DNA of 64,000 bases from Siphonodentalium dalli (taxonomy: Eukaryota; Mollusca; Scaphopoda; Gadilida; Siphonodentaliidae): NCBI GenBank assembly GCA_032622095.1, contig CP136062.1, positions 131,831,282 to 131,895,281 of the forward strand. Direction: 5' to 3'. Of the stretch, positions 1 to 11,173 are shown one piece after another. Made by a program: the position numbers and the translations under genes. Under the pieces are notes generated by a model. That model did not search any database. It was not told the DNA's origin and saw nothing but the letters and a program-made list of their open reading frames with translations. Each line of letters begins with the position of its first letter. Position 1 is the stretch's first letter.

Positions 1-640
1 GCATTACTCGTAAAGTGTCTACGGACAGACGGACAGACAGACGGACAGACAGACGGACCAACGACGAGTGGTCAATCCGGGCAACGACACTATGTTTACC
101 ATACTATGGTATGGGTAAACATAAAAAGGGCCATTACTCTGGCAAAAATCATCAGATCATACCCAAATTCGCACTTGACATGTATTTTCATATTTATAAC
201 TGATCCCCAAAAATACGGGATTTGCAATCGTCCCACCAAAGCTCACGCTATCATCTGGAAACCAAAAAAACAAGAGAAAACTTGAATTTTCAAAGTAAAA
301 AAAGGGCCATAACTCTGGTGAAAATGGGTGGACGAAACCTGCGCTATGCATGTAGCTGTTCCCCCATGCTGCTCTATCACCATACCAAATATCAGCTAAA
401 TCTGCCCAGCGGTTGCTGAACAATAATGCAAAATGTTTGTACGGACGGACAAAATTGAATTTTCTAAGTCAAAAAAGGGCTATAACTCTGGTGAAAATGG
501 GTGGACAAAATCCGCGCTATGCATGTAGCTGTTCCCCCATGCAATAATGCAAAAAGGTTGGTACGGACGGACGGAGACGTCGACTATATACCCGCCGACT
601 TCAAGTCGGGGGCATAATAATTTTGGGCTGCATGGTGTGC
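1..640. repeat. GGGCCATAACTC-family tandem repeats with terminal hairpins
   Basis: Two related units about 170 bp apart (near 305 and 475) share GGGC(C/T)ATAACTCTGGTGAAAA and CATGTAGCTGTTCCCCCATG. An ACGG/ACAG tract at about 20-60 is followed by a hairpin GTTTACC...GGTAAAC at 94-120. A second ACGG tract (560-575) is followed by the hairpin CCCGCCGACTTCAAGTCGGG at 591-610. This is the 3' end of one element followed by another. Small ORFs here are by-products. Confidence 0.75.
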
Positions 641-925
641 CGATGGATTCAACTGAGAAATCCAAGATGGCCAAGGACATGTTTTTTAACAGAATTCAGA
701 ATAAATGGTAAGCTCCCATCTAGAGGTCACCCTGAAGATCCATATGAAGTTTGGTGATGATCGGATTAGAGATATGATCTGTAGGGTGTGCTCAAGGGTT
801 TAGTCATATAAAGAGTAAAATCCAAGATGGCCACTGACAGCCATGTTTTTTAACAGAATTCGAAAAAATAGTAAGCTCCCATCTAGAGGTCACCCCGACG
901 ATCGAATGAGGGATGTGGCCTGTAT
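640..925. repeat. Diverged CCAAGATGGC repeat, two units
   Basis: Two ~170 bp units (about 660 and 825) share TCCAAGATGGCCA, CATGTTTTTTAACAGAATTC and CCATCTAGAGGTCACCC. The same family reappears at 46.2-46.85 kb inside an NCOA5 intron. Confidence 0.7.
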
Positions 926-1690
926 CATGAGCTTTAAAAACAATTTATGATGACCTTTCGCACAAACCATCCTTATTCCTTTCCAAATGACTTAAACCAC
1001 AACATGATACACTGATTGCAACTAACTGTCAAAACCCTGCACTGTAGGTGAGGGACAGCTATCAACAACAAAGCCTGCCCATATGGCAGATATCAATTAT
1101 CACCTGTCAGATAGACTAGTCCACGACAGAAGTTTCAACTGTTTATGATTGGCTTTTCGATGTCGATCGTAAGTTTACACGTTATATAAAACATCATATT
1201 GACCCAAACTTAATGAATACATATGCCTATGAACTTTGTTATATTTACCATTATTTGAACTTGTGTTCGGTTATGTTTAGCTTTTATTACGACCGAGTGA
1301 TACATGGAATTCATGGCCACTCACCGGAGCTACATGACAGAGTGAGTGAGTGCATATAATCGGCCGGGTCGGCCCAATGCCTTGGAGAGCCCAGTAAAGG
1401 CTCATACAAGTGCCTTATTTATGCTGTGGGCCTGTGGTCATGTCAAATGACTCAAATTTGCTCAGATAATTTTACCTTTTACCCATGACTTCATCGATCA
1501 TCACAGTACTGTATGGTAATTATTAAATGTGAGCACATTGTCACACATGGGACAGCCATCAGTCAGCCCCCCAATCTGATGGTGTGCCTAGCACAGGCAG
1601 TGTCATCCCTGGATATATGGCACCATTGAGAAGCGGAGGTACAAAATTTATCCAGTAAGTTTTTAATGTGTCTAGTGAGCATAATGTGTT
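926..1690. other. No gene seen; anonymous sequence
   Basis: AT-rich, with a short GC-rich palindromic spot GGCCGGGTCGGCC near 1363. I see no coding signature on either strand. Confidence 0.5.
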
Positions 1691-1880
1691 TCAGAGCATT
1701 GATCATGAATACATGATGGTCGAATCGTGATGCTCATGGTAGTAGGAGTATGGTACTCAGATAGCGACACAAAGTCCGACTGATAATATGTGGGATTCGA
1801 ACCCCCGACCGTGTCGAGGATGGTGTAGCTCACAGCCCACTTATTTATAACCATGCATCTGAGCTGTCCGCTCATTTTCT
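1690..1880 (-). mobile_element. tRNA-derived SINE remnant
   Basis: On the minus strand there is a good Pol III B box GGTTCGAATCC inside a GGGGG/CCC stem (about 1795-1808). About 50 nt upstream lies an A-box-like AGCTCAGATGCATGG (about 1848-1866). The region keeps tRNA-like spacing but not a full cloverleaf, so it reads as a tRNA-derived SINE head rather than a working tRNA. Confidence 0.5.
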
Positions 1881-2060
1881 GACTCTCACTTCCACTCAGA
1901 CAACAAGATCTATGTCTACATATTACTCAGACGCCTTCAATTAACTGAAGAATATGCTGAGGTCCAGGTATATGTACGTACTGACTACGGTACTGTAACT
2001 GTAAGTACCTATGACAACATACCTGGACAAATGTTGTAATGGGGCAGGGCGGGGGAGGGG

Positions 2061-2468
2061 AGTCCAAGATGGCCGCTGGCGGCCATGTTTTTTGTCCGAA
2101 TGACCCCAAAATGACTCGTTCCCATCTACATTCCAATTTCAACAGCCATGACAAATTTTATGATGATCAGACTAAAGGTACGACCTGTAGCCCGTGCTAA
2201 AGGATTTAGTCATACAAAGAGTAAAATCCAAGATGGCTGCTGGTGGCCATGTTTTTTGGCCGAATGACCCCAAAATGACTCGTTCCCATCTACATCTCAT
2301 TATTAACATTCATGAGAAATTTTATGATGATAAGACTAAAGGTACGACCTGTAGCCCGTGCTAAAGGATTTAGTCATACAAAGAGTAAAATCCAAGATGG
2401 CTGCTGGCAGCCATGTTTTTCGGCCAAATGACCCCAAAATGAGTCGTTCCAATCTGCATGTCAATGTT
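2061..2468. repeat. ~163 bp tandem array, left segment
   Basis: Units start near 2066, 2227 and 2392 with ATCCAAGATGGC(C/T)GCTGG. They continue with CCATGTTTTTTG-CCGAATGACCCCAAAATGACTCGTTCCC and end GTACGACCTGTAGCCCGTGC. The third unit is interrupted at 2468 by element A and resumes at 4746. Confidence 0.85.
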
Positions 2469-3186
2469 CACACGGAGGAACCGATCCCGGGAAAACAAGG
2501 ATATCCCGGGAAAACAAGGATGGCCAACGTGGCAACAAGTAAAATTTGTGTTTTCCGTGGCGGTGAAATTGAGTTTTCGCTGCCAAAGTCCGTTTGTTAG
2601 GACAATGGAACAGTACGTATCACCTATCATTGATTTATCCCAGTGAACTGGTTATTGTGAAGAGTGCTGGCAGTGGTTAAATGTCTGAGCAAACGATACA
2701 CGCTGCTGTAGTGGTGCCACCAACTGGATACCCTTGGCCAAAATACCGGCATTGTTGACAAAACATCCATCATTTTTTCAAAAATATACACTTATCGGTG
2801 GGTGTGATTGAGCCGATTCGAAGCCACACATCTCCCAAGCATTTCCACAAAATTTCAGTGCAAATGTCCCACAAATAAGCATTTTATTGAGCATAACGTG
2901 AAGGTGGTGCAACGATTATTTGACAACGCGGGTGACGAGGAAGTGCCAACGCGGAACACAAGATACGAATGTATTCAAATATGATGTTCGAAAATAGGTC
3001 TGTGCAGCTATGTGGTACATATATCACTATTGTTGTTGATTTATATGCCGTAAGATGCAAATCAAGTATCATAGGATTATTCAGCTATGGAAATATAGTA
3101 GTTATATAGCTATGTGGTATATACAACACGTGTACGCTTTAAATTGTCAATAACCCATATATATGCGACCAAGTTAAATATGTTAA

Positions 3187-3666
3187 AGGTACTCAATCCG
3201 TAAAGAGGGTCCCCATCTCAACAGATTCCAATAACAACAATCCGATCAGAGGGTCCTATATTACTATTTCTTTGGCTTTGGGGGTAAAAAATATTTGATT
3301 CGAGTCGAGGAACCCATCAAACAAAGCTCAGAGTTATTAGATATTGATTTTTGAAATTTGTTATGTTCTCGAGATGAGTACTAATAATTGCCGTCAATTT
3401 CGTATCCTGCTCGAGATTTGTACACCAAGACTCTATTCAAACAGACAAGGATGGATAACTCTAAAATCAAGTGGTAATAATAGCGCAATTTTTACTGAGA
3501 TCTGGGCCAGAAAGTATTCCCGATAATGAAAAATAATAGATTTCTAAAATTGATATCTAACAAATCTGAGCTTTGATGGGTGACTTCCTCGACTCGAATC
3601 AAATATTTTTCACCCCCGAAGCCATTGAAATAGTAATTGAGAGGAGTTTTATCGGATTGAGTACCT
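3187..3666. mobile_element. TTAA-flanked MITE nested in the left arm of element A
   Basis: 480 bp with inverted ends AGGTACTCAATCCG and CGGATTGAGTACCT, flanked by TTAA at 3183-3186 and 3667-3670. The matching site in the right arm of element A (near 4031) has a single TTAA and no insert. TTAA duplications fit piggyBac, Kolobok or Sola3; I cannot tell which. A second copy lies at 54453-54908. Confidence 0.85.
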
Positions 3667-3702
3667 TTAACTACTTTTATATTTACAGAACGAGATAGAA
3701 TA

Positions 3703-3960
3703 GTGTCGATATATATGTCCGATATGGATGGAGTCGCTCCACTTCAAGACATAGACGGGATAGATGTCGAGGGAATATTCCTTGATCAAACCATTCCGTT
3801 TGAGGATGAAGTTGTTATGACATCAACACCAAAGTCGTCAAAAAAGTCAACCTCTGAGTCTGAGCCTGAGCATGAGAGTGCGTTAACATGCGGATATGTG
3901 AGAAATCATTCAAATCGGCGATTCGATTAAATCGACACACGAAAAAACATTCGGGGAAAA
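3703..3960 (+). pseudogene. Captured fragment: acidic segment plus broken C2H2 zinc finger
   Basis: In the loop of element A. An open frame from 3703 encodes an acidic Asp/Glu-rich stretch, a Ser/Lys/Pro segment and ALTCG. A frame change near 3890-3900 then gives ICEKSFKSAIRLNRHTKKHSGK. Read across the break this is one C2H2 finger (C-x2-C-x12-H-x3-H) whose first CxxC spacing is one base short. It looks like a host zinc-finger gene piece carried by the element and now decayed. No second intact finger follows, because the right arm begins. Confidence 0.5.
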
Positions 3961-4745
3961 TGATGGCATGCGAGCATATCCATATCGGACATATCGGCAC
4001 TATTCGATCTCGTTCTGTAAATATAAAAGTAGTTAACATATTTAACTTGGTCGCATATATAGCCTGGGTTATTGACAAAGCGTACACGTGTTGTATATAT
4101 ATATATACCACATAGCTATATAACTACTACATTTCCATAGCTGAATAATCCTATGATACTTGATTTGCATCTTACGGCATATATATCAACAACAATAGTG
4201 ATATATGTACCACATAGCTGCACAGACCTATTTTCGAACATCACATTTGAATACATTCGTATCTTGTGTTCCGCGTTGGCACTTCCTCGTCACCCGCGTT
4301 GTCAAATAATCGTTGCACCACCTTCACGTTATACTCAATAAAATGCTTATTTGTGGGACATTTGCACTGAAATTTTGTGGAAATGCTTGGGAGATGTTTG
4401 GCTTCGAACCGGCTCAATCACACCCACCGATAAGTGTATATTTTTGAAAAAATGATGGATGTTTTGTCAACAATGCCGGTATTTTGGCCAAGGGTATCCA
4501 GTTGGTGGCACCACTACAGCAGCGTGTATCATTTGCTCAGACATTTAACCACTGCCAACACTATTCACAATAACCAGTTCACTGGGATAAATCAATGATA
4601 GGTGATACGTACCGTTCCATTGTCCTAATAAACGGACTTTGGCGGCGAAAACTCAATTTCACCGCCACGGAAAACACAAATTTTACTTGTTGCTGCCGCG
4701 TTGGCCATCCTTGTTTTCCCGGGATCGGTTCCTCCGTGTGATGTT

Positions 4746-4914
4746 AACATCCATGACAAATTTGATGATGATCAGACTAAAGGTACGACCTGTAGCCCGT
4801 GCTAAAGAATTTAGTCATACAAAGAGTAAAATCCAAGATGGCTGCTGGCCGCATGTTTTTTGGCCGAATGACCCCAAAATTACTCGTTCCCATAGATCTA
4901 CATGTCAATATTAA
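4746..4914. repeat. ~163 bp tandem array, segment between elements A and B
   Basis: Continues the unit cut at 2468: CATCCATGACAAATTTGATGATGATCAGAC, GTACGACCTGTAGCCCGTGC, ATCCAAGATGGCTGCTGG and ACTCGTTCCCAT. It is then cut by element B at 4918. Confidence 0.85.
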
Positions 4915-6414
4915 TATTAGTAGAGCGGTTAAGAAAAAAATCATGCACTTTTGAGTAGAAGCATGAAACTTCTCACATATCATTATGGACATATATAGAT
5001 CAATTTCTGATATGGACCTAATTTCAAAAATTCAAAATGGCCGCCAAATCCAAGATGGCCACCAAATGGGTCAAAACATTTCGCAGTGTCTAGTTATACA
5101 CCGAATACAGAAAACATATTTGACATATGATGGTGTAGTTAATTGTTTGGTTTTCGCCGTACATATGCGTATATAATGAGACCAATTTTGTTAGCCATCA
5201 CCCAAAATGGCCACCAAAATATCCCAAAATGGCCGCCAAAATTAAAAAAAAAATTCTATTTTTCTTAAATTCTTCACTTCTTTCTAAATTATCCCAGACA
5301 TTTTACGGGTAATGAGGTAATTTCTTCTCGTAATATTGACAGTAGTCATTTCCTATCAATTTGGAGCCATCATATGGGTATTCTGGGTTTAATACCACCG
5401 GGCCATGTATATACACAGTTTTTTTAAATGACCGTCAAATCACCCACATAGTACGTTAGTATTATTCCAACTACACTGTGTGCACTAAGAGCTCTGTAAT
5501 GTATACAATAATTATCTTCTGGACATGAAAAATCGGTATCGCATTGTTGTTCATAAATTTATCTACTTTTACAAAAATTGCTGCCAAAATGGCCGCCATA
5601 ATGGAACAAATCTAGATTTTCGTTAAAATTTACTATTTTTGGGCTAATTTTGCGACATACATTGTAAGGCCCATAGGCATGCACTTTTGAGTAGAACTAT
5701 CAGACTTTGCATATATATAGTAGGACCATAGCTGATCAATTTCTGATATGGACCTATTTTCAAAAATCCAAAATGGCCGTCAAATCCAAGATGGTGGCCA
5801 AAGGGGTGACCGAATGGCCATATCTCTAGTTATACACCGATTACAAAAAAAATATTTGACATATGGTGTTGTCGTTAATTGTTTGGTGTTCGCCATACAT
5901 AAGTACATATAATGAGACCAATTTTGTCAGCCATCCCCACAAGATGGCCACCAAAATATCCCAAAATGGCAACCAAACGTAGATTTTTTTTCACTTCTTT
6001 CTAAATTACCCCAGAAATGTTAAGGAGTATATGGTAATTTTCTCTCGTAATATTGATATTAGTCATTTCCCATCACTTTGGAGCCATTTCCGTTATTATT
6101 GGTTACAGCCTGGTCGTGAAACAATAGTTTTAAAATAACGACCATCAAATCACCCAAGTAGTGCATTAGTGTTTAATATTCCATACACACTATGTGCATT
6201 AAGAAAACTGTAATGCACACAAGAGAATATTCCTTACAATTTATTGCGTTCATTTTGAGATAGAATTGGAACAGTACGATTTATTTTATGATTTTGGACG
6301 GTCGGATAAAATGGAACACTTTTTTTGTTCTCAAAACCAATAAAATGAAAGTGGGTATGCGGTTTGACATGGGGCGGGCGGGAAAGGGGAAACCCACATA
6401 TTATTTATTTTGGC

Positions 6415-6900
6415 CTTATATATCTAGTATAGTCTATACCGAACGTCTTATATATAATGACCCCAATCGTGTGTAACAGATGAATTGTGACATGTGTGAT
6501 GAGACTGTTGTAGTCTATACCGATCCTGTTGTCATATATAATGACCCTGAATCTGATAGTGTGTAAACAGATGTAGTGACTAGTGTAGCATGTATGATGA
6601 CCCTGGTATAGTTTATGCTGGAACTGTTATGATATATAATTACCCTGGGGCTGACCCGTGTGTATCATGTGCATTGTATGATGTATGGTGAGCCTGGTGT
6701 GGTTCATACTGAAGCTGTTATAAAATGTAATGATAATGATCGTGTGTAACAGACAAAGTGTGGCAGTTATTATGCTATTGGTGTAGTCTATGCCGAACAT
6801 GTTATCACAATGACGTGCATCGTGTGTAACATATGAATTATGACATGTATGACGAGCCTGGTGTAGTCTACATTGGACTTCTGTTATCATATACACTAGT
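6415..6900. repeat. Diverged ~85-90 bp tandem repeat
   Basis: At least five degenerate units share GTGTAGTCTATACCGAAC, TATCATATATAATGACCCTG, CGTGTGTAACAGATGAA and GACATGTATGATGAGCCTG. Further copies lie at 9048-9300 and about 9955-10110, either side of the Tc1 remnant, so the array was probably continuous before insertions. Confidence 0.7.
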
Positions 6901-7995
6901 CAAATTTTGCTAAGGATTACCCATAAATTGGTCATATTTAGACAGTAATATGCAATTTTGCCCTTTCGTATCTGACTATGGTGTAGATGCGTGATCATTT
7001 GTTCTGTCTTAGGATGCTACAATTTGAAATACACCGTGGTGTGATCTGTCCAGTGAACAAGTGGGTCTCCACGTTTTTCGTGATTTTGTCCACAATGTTT
7101 CTGTGTTCAAATCAGATTGTTATCACTTCTCCTTTTCTCTATCATTTGATAGGCCGAGAACCTGTCACGTGGCGGGCGGCAAATCACACTGTCGCCCGCT
7201 GAGCCGGGCGACAACCACTAACTTGTTGCCCTGGCCGTAACGTCAGTAATAAGTTTACTGTGGATATTGACCAACGAATACTACATACACATTAGGCTAT
7301 ACCACACCACCTCCTCTACAACATACTAAAAATAACACTCCGCATATATACCTACATGTTTACACAATTTTACCAACCGTGGTGTGACCACATTGTTTGC
7401 ATATAAATCGTGGAAATACGACATTTAACTTTCCGTGCGAGGTAGTAGGTTATTCCCCTTTGCCTGTGATCAGTGTTTTGTCGTTTTCGTGTTTGACACG
7501 CTGTGTTGAGATGTCGCTGCTTTCGTTTGGCGTGTAGAGTGAAAGCTTGTAACTTTCGGCACCTGCACTAGCTAATACACATCCACTTATTGTTTGTGAT
7601 CTAGCGTATTTACATGTAACTATTGTTACAAATGGGTAGCTCAGAATTATGCTTTTTAACATTGCTATAATTTGGTTAAAAAAATGTCCGATGAATCTTG
7701 TCATGTTAAAACCCGTTGTCGGGACAATACTTTTTATTGCATCATGCATCTCCAAATTCACAGACTCGTTGTCCTATACATGTATGTCCGTATATCATGC
7801 GCTGATGAACTTTATATGACAATTTTAGAGCCCATATTGTGTTAATAATATGTCGACATGTGCATTGCAGATATTACGAATACTTTTCCGTGGTCACCAA
7901 AGCTACAAATCTTGCTTCATGTTTTGTCATCTTGTGTTAATTTATGACTTGATTAAGCTGGTGGAATAATAATGTTATTCAGTGCGGATAACAAA
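6901..7995. other. No recognised gene; interior of element B
   Basis: Includes a short GC-rich segment (about 7155-7245) with GGGCGACAAC...TGTTGCCC hairpin potential. A 103-residue minus-strand open frame (7450-7761) resembles nothing I know. Confidence 0.4.
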
Positions 7996-8131
7996 ACAGT
8001 TATCGCCTTTATTTTTCGGGAGACACGGATATTTGTCGCCCGCTTGGGATATGAATGTCTCCCTCGGGAGACATTCATCCCCAAACGGGCGACAAATATC
8101 CGTGTCTCCCTCAACACCAGGCGATAACTGT
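7996..8131. repeat. 136 bp near-perfect palindrome (hairpin MITE)
   Basis: Arms ACAGTTATCGCC...GGGAGACACGGATATTTGTC and their reverse complement meet at CTCGGG near 8064-8070. It can fold into a ~60 bp stem with a small loop. No clear target duplication is seen. Confidence 0.8.
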
Positions 8132-8489
8132 ATAGTGTCACATGAGTGGCTATTACCAACAACTCTTCGGCATTGATTTAAAAAGGTTTCCGAATTAAGC
8201 ACCCACAATTTGTCCAGAGGGGTGGTGATGCTCCAATCTGGAATGTCACATAGGTAGGTTTCTGCATGGCCAGGTGACAGCAATAACATTGCATCCAGGT
8301 GTTGAATCGCATCAATACCCATATTACTGTGGAAAGAAGTCACGACATAGTCATCTGCGGTTACGAAATGATAAGACAAACATATAACCTTTATGATGGC
8401 TTTATCTCAAAGAAACTGTGAATCTGGCACATACCATGAATGTCATATCACTGCAGCGCTCCCCTCCAGAATGAAGCTGGGGTCATAAT

Positions 8490-9030
8490 TTCAACACAGG
8501 CCAACAGAAACAGACAACACGATGTTCGTTACGCTCAAGGAGGTCGTAATCGTGCTGCCACGTCACATATGACACCATGTACAGCGGTGCGCGGAATGTG
8601 TCAACTGTAGAGTGCAACAATGGTCAACCGTGCTGTGAACAGAGTTAGCCTAGATTTCCTTGACAGACGTTTTTTGGTCTGGAGGAGGCGATATGAGAGT
8701 TTCACTGATGCCACAGTGGTGGAAGATAACCGCTAAGATGGTGGTTCGGTTATGGTGTGGGGAGGGATGCCTTTTGACGGTCGCACAGACATGTTTATCA
8801 TCCAGAACGGCACCATTGATGCCAGGCTTGGGAAACGTTATCTCAAAGATGAAGGAATCAAATGCATTGATTTACCAGCGGTATCATACAATCTCAAACT
8901 CATAGAACATGACTGGGTGATGTTGTAGACTGTGTGACAACTCGACACGTTCAACAGACATCTCTGCAAGAGTTGGACCAATCTCTGGTTGGGGAATGGA
9001 TCTAATCGTTTATACCAGATGCTTTCTCAT
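8490..9030 (+). pseudogene. Degenerate Tc1/mariner-type transposase
   Basis: Conceptual reading in one frame gives VWRRRYESFTDATVVEDN, a stop (8734), then DGGSVMVWGGMPFDGRTDMF, IDLPAVSYNLKLIEHDWVML and a stop. These correspond to the Tc1 strings VWRR-GER, GGGSVMVWGGI and WPA-SPDLNPIEH-W-L. The first catalytic Asp segment (FTDESRF) has been lost to LDRRF. An N-terminal helix-turn-helix echo (RQHDVRYAQGGRNRAAT) lies near 8510. Several stops make it clearly dead. It sits between copies of the 85-90 bp repeat inside element B. Confidence 0.75.
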
Positions 9031-10130
9031 TTTCTGGCATACACAATCAGTCTGGTGTAGTCTATATCGAACAGGTTTATAATAGTCCTGGTCGAGCACA
9101 ACAGATTCATTGTGGCAAGTGCGATGAGCCATGTTCCCCGATCTGGTATAATCCGACCTGTATTATATATAAGAAACACCATCAAATGTAGCAAGTACAT
9201 AATGACATGTATGCTGAGCCTGTGTAGTGCACATATGTGGAAGCTATTGTCATATAGTGACCATAATTTGATGCAACAAATGCATACCAAACATGTTGGC
9301 TAATATGAATCGATATAATGCCCCAAAAGTCAGTTTTAAGCTGGATTTGTTAAATTTCATGATCGTTTCTTATGTATTTCTAAACGTGTCCCTAAGTGCA
9401 CCTCACTAACAAAGTGGTAATCATCAGAGGTATGTTAGCAACTCATGGTCATATTGTCGAATTTGGAAGAAAATGCCTTGTTACATTTTCAACTCAAGTA
9501 CGATGATGTGGAGAAAATGTGCCATCTGACATGACACATTGTTCGAATTTAATGAAATAGAGCTATTCGACTGATCAACCATCTACAATTTGAATGGTTC
9601 TGCAAAAATGTAGTTAGTCTTGTAACAGAATAACACGGATGTTGTGTTATGAAGTACTCATTGCTTAAATAATTGGTTTTCACTTTCAATGACAACAGAG
9701 CTATTTTAATCACATCCGACCGAAAACTGGCTGAACAAGGGCATGTAATCCTTGGTACATTCGAATTATACACATTCTATTGATATATTATACATTAGAC
9801 ACACCCTCATAATTTGTTTCTGTCCATATTATAACGTTAAACTATTATGAAGGTAGTCACAGCAATGCAATGAACCGCTTATGGTGAAACTACTTCCAGT
9901 ACATATGATAGTATATTTTTCATATATTTCTTATATAAGCATCCTGAGATTATCAAGCAGGAACATTGTGGCATGTAACATTAGCCTGGTGTAGCATATG
10001 CCAATATGTTATCATGTACAAGAATCACAATATCATATAGCAGGTACAGAACAGCATAATCATGGACCTGATTTAGTCAAATCGGACATGTTATCATATA
10101 ACAATCTTACTTAGCAGAGAGGTTCCACGG
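9031..10130. other. Interior of element B: repeat copies and anonymous AT-rich sequence
   Basis: Holds the second and third clusters of the 85-90 bp degenerate repeat (9048-9300; about 9955-10110) separated by AT-rich sequence. No coding signal seen. Confidence 0.5.
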
Positions 10131-11173
10131 TTGTACTAAAACATTCCTATTATGGCGGTCATTTTGGCAGTTATCTTTATTTTAACTACCAGCACATAGT
10201 TTAATATTGCCTATGTCACTAGAGTGTACCACAATAATTATGACGGAGTCTTACAGAGTTGAAAAATTTAACGTTTGTATGCAAAAATGACAATGGTGTA
10301 AAATTTACGCTGTCATTTTGGCAGACATCTTGGATTTTTATAGACATCTTATGGACCACCCCTGAAATTCCTTGAATTAGTATGTCTCAGAGATATGCCT
10401 GTGAGTCTTACAACTTTTATATCCCAGAATTAACCCCCAAAAAAGTAAATTTGAACGAAAATTCAAGATTTTTTCCATTTTAACGGCTATTTTGGCAGTA
10501 ATTGTTGTATAAGTATAGCAATTTTGAATAAACAATGTGATACTGTTTTTGCATGTCCAGACAATTATTATTGTGTACATTACAGAGCTCTTAACGGACA
10601 TAGCGTGGTTGGAATAATACTAATGTACTATGTGGGTGATTTGATAGTCGTTTTTTTAAACGTATACATGGTCCGGCGGTAACCAAGAATACTCAACATG
10701 ACTCGAAATTGATAGTAAATGACTACTCTCAATATTCCGAGAAGAAATTCCCATATAGCCCATAAAATTTCTGGGATAATTTAGAAAGAAGTGTAGAATT
10801 AAAGAAAAATCGGCATTTTTTTTTAATTTTGGCGGCCATTTTGGGATATTTTGGGGGCCATCTTGGGGGATGGCTAACAAAATGAATTTAATTAAATGCG
10901 CATATGTATGGCGAATACTTAACAATTAACTACACCATCATATGTCAAATATTTTTTCTGTTATCGCCGTATAACTAGAGATAGGGTCATAACCGGAAAT
11001 TTAGTGACCCCCTTGGGCGCCATCTTGGATTTGGCGGCCATTTTGAATTTTTGAAAATAGGTCCATATCAGAAATTGATCCATATATGTCCATAATGATA
11101 TGTGAGAAGTTTCATGGTTCTACTCAAAAGTGCATGATTCCAGATTTTATCTGCCTTAACCGCTCTACTATAT

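Larger units (their letters stand above)
2469..4740. mobile_element. Element A: long inverted-repeat DNA transposon, 5 bp target duplication, Transib-like ends
   Basis: The ends are inverted: CACACGGAGGAACCGATCCC at 2469 and its reverse complement ending at 4740. ATGTT flanks both sides (2464-2468 and 4741-4745), and removing the element restores the tandem-array unit. The arms are about 770 bp each (2469-3735 without a nested MITE, and about 3975-4740), leaving a ~240 bp loop. A 5 bp duplication with CAC-starting ends fits the Transib/RAG-like superfamily; the rest of the heptamer (ACGG) differs from CACAGTG-like consensus, so this is tentative. No transposase is present, so it is non-autonomous. 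The left arm has a 21 bp internal duplication near 2500. Confidence 0.8.
4918..11170. mobile_element. Element B: 6.25 kb composite with long inverted arms
   Basis: Ends are TAGTAGAGCGGTTAAG at 4918 and its reverse complement ending at 11170, flanked by TAT on both sides. Joining the flanks restores the array unit. The left arm (4918 to about 6245) contains two related ~740 bp units, each with TGCACTTTTGAGTAGAA and AATTTCTGATATGGACCTA, and many AAAATGGCCGCCA phrases. The right arm (about 10130-11170) is the reverse complement of this. The interior has diverged ~85-90 bp repeats, a palindrome and a dead Tc1 transposase. Superfamily unassigned; a 3 bp duplication would fit several groups. Confidence 0.7.

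Noticed and set aside
1790-1870. Functional tRNA gene on the minus strand
   Set aside because: B box is good but the acceptor and anticodon stems do not pair; it fits a SINE head better.
4918-11170. Element B as a Maverick/Polinton or viral insertion
   Set aside because: No integrase, polymerase or capsid-like coding seen; interior is repeats and a dead Tc1.
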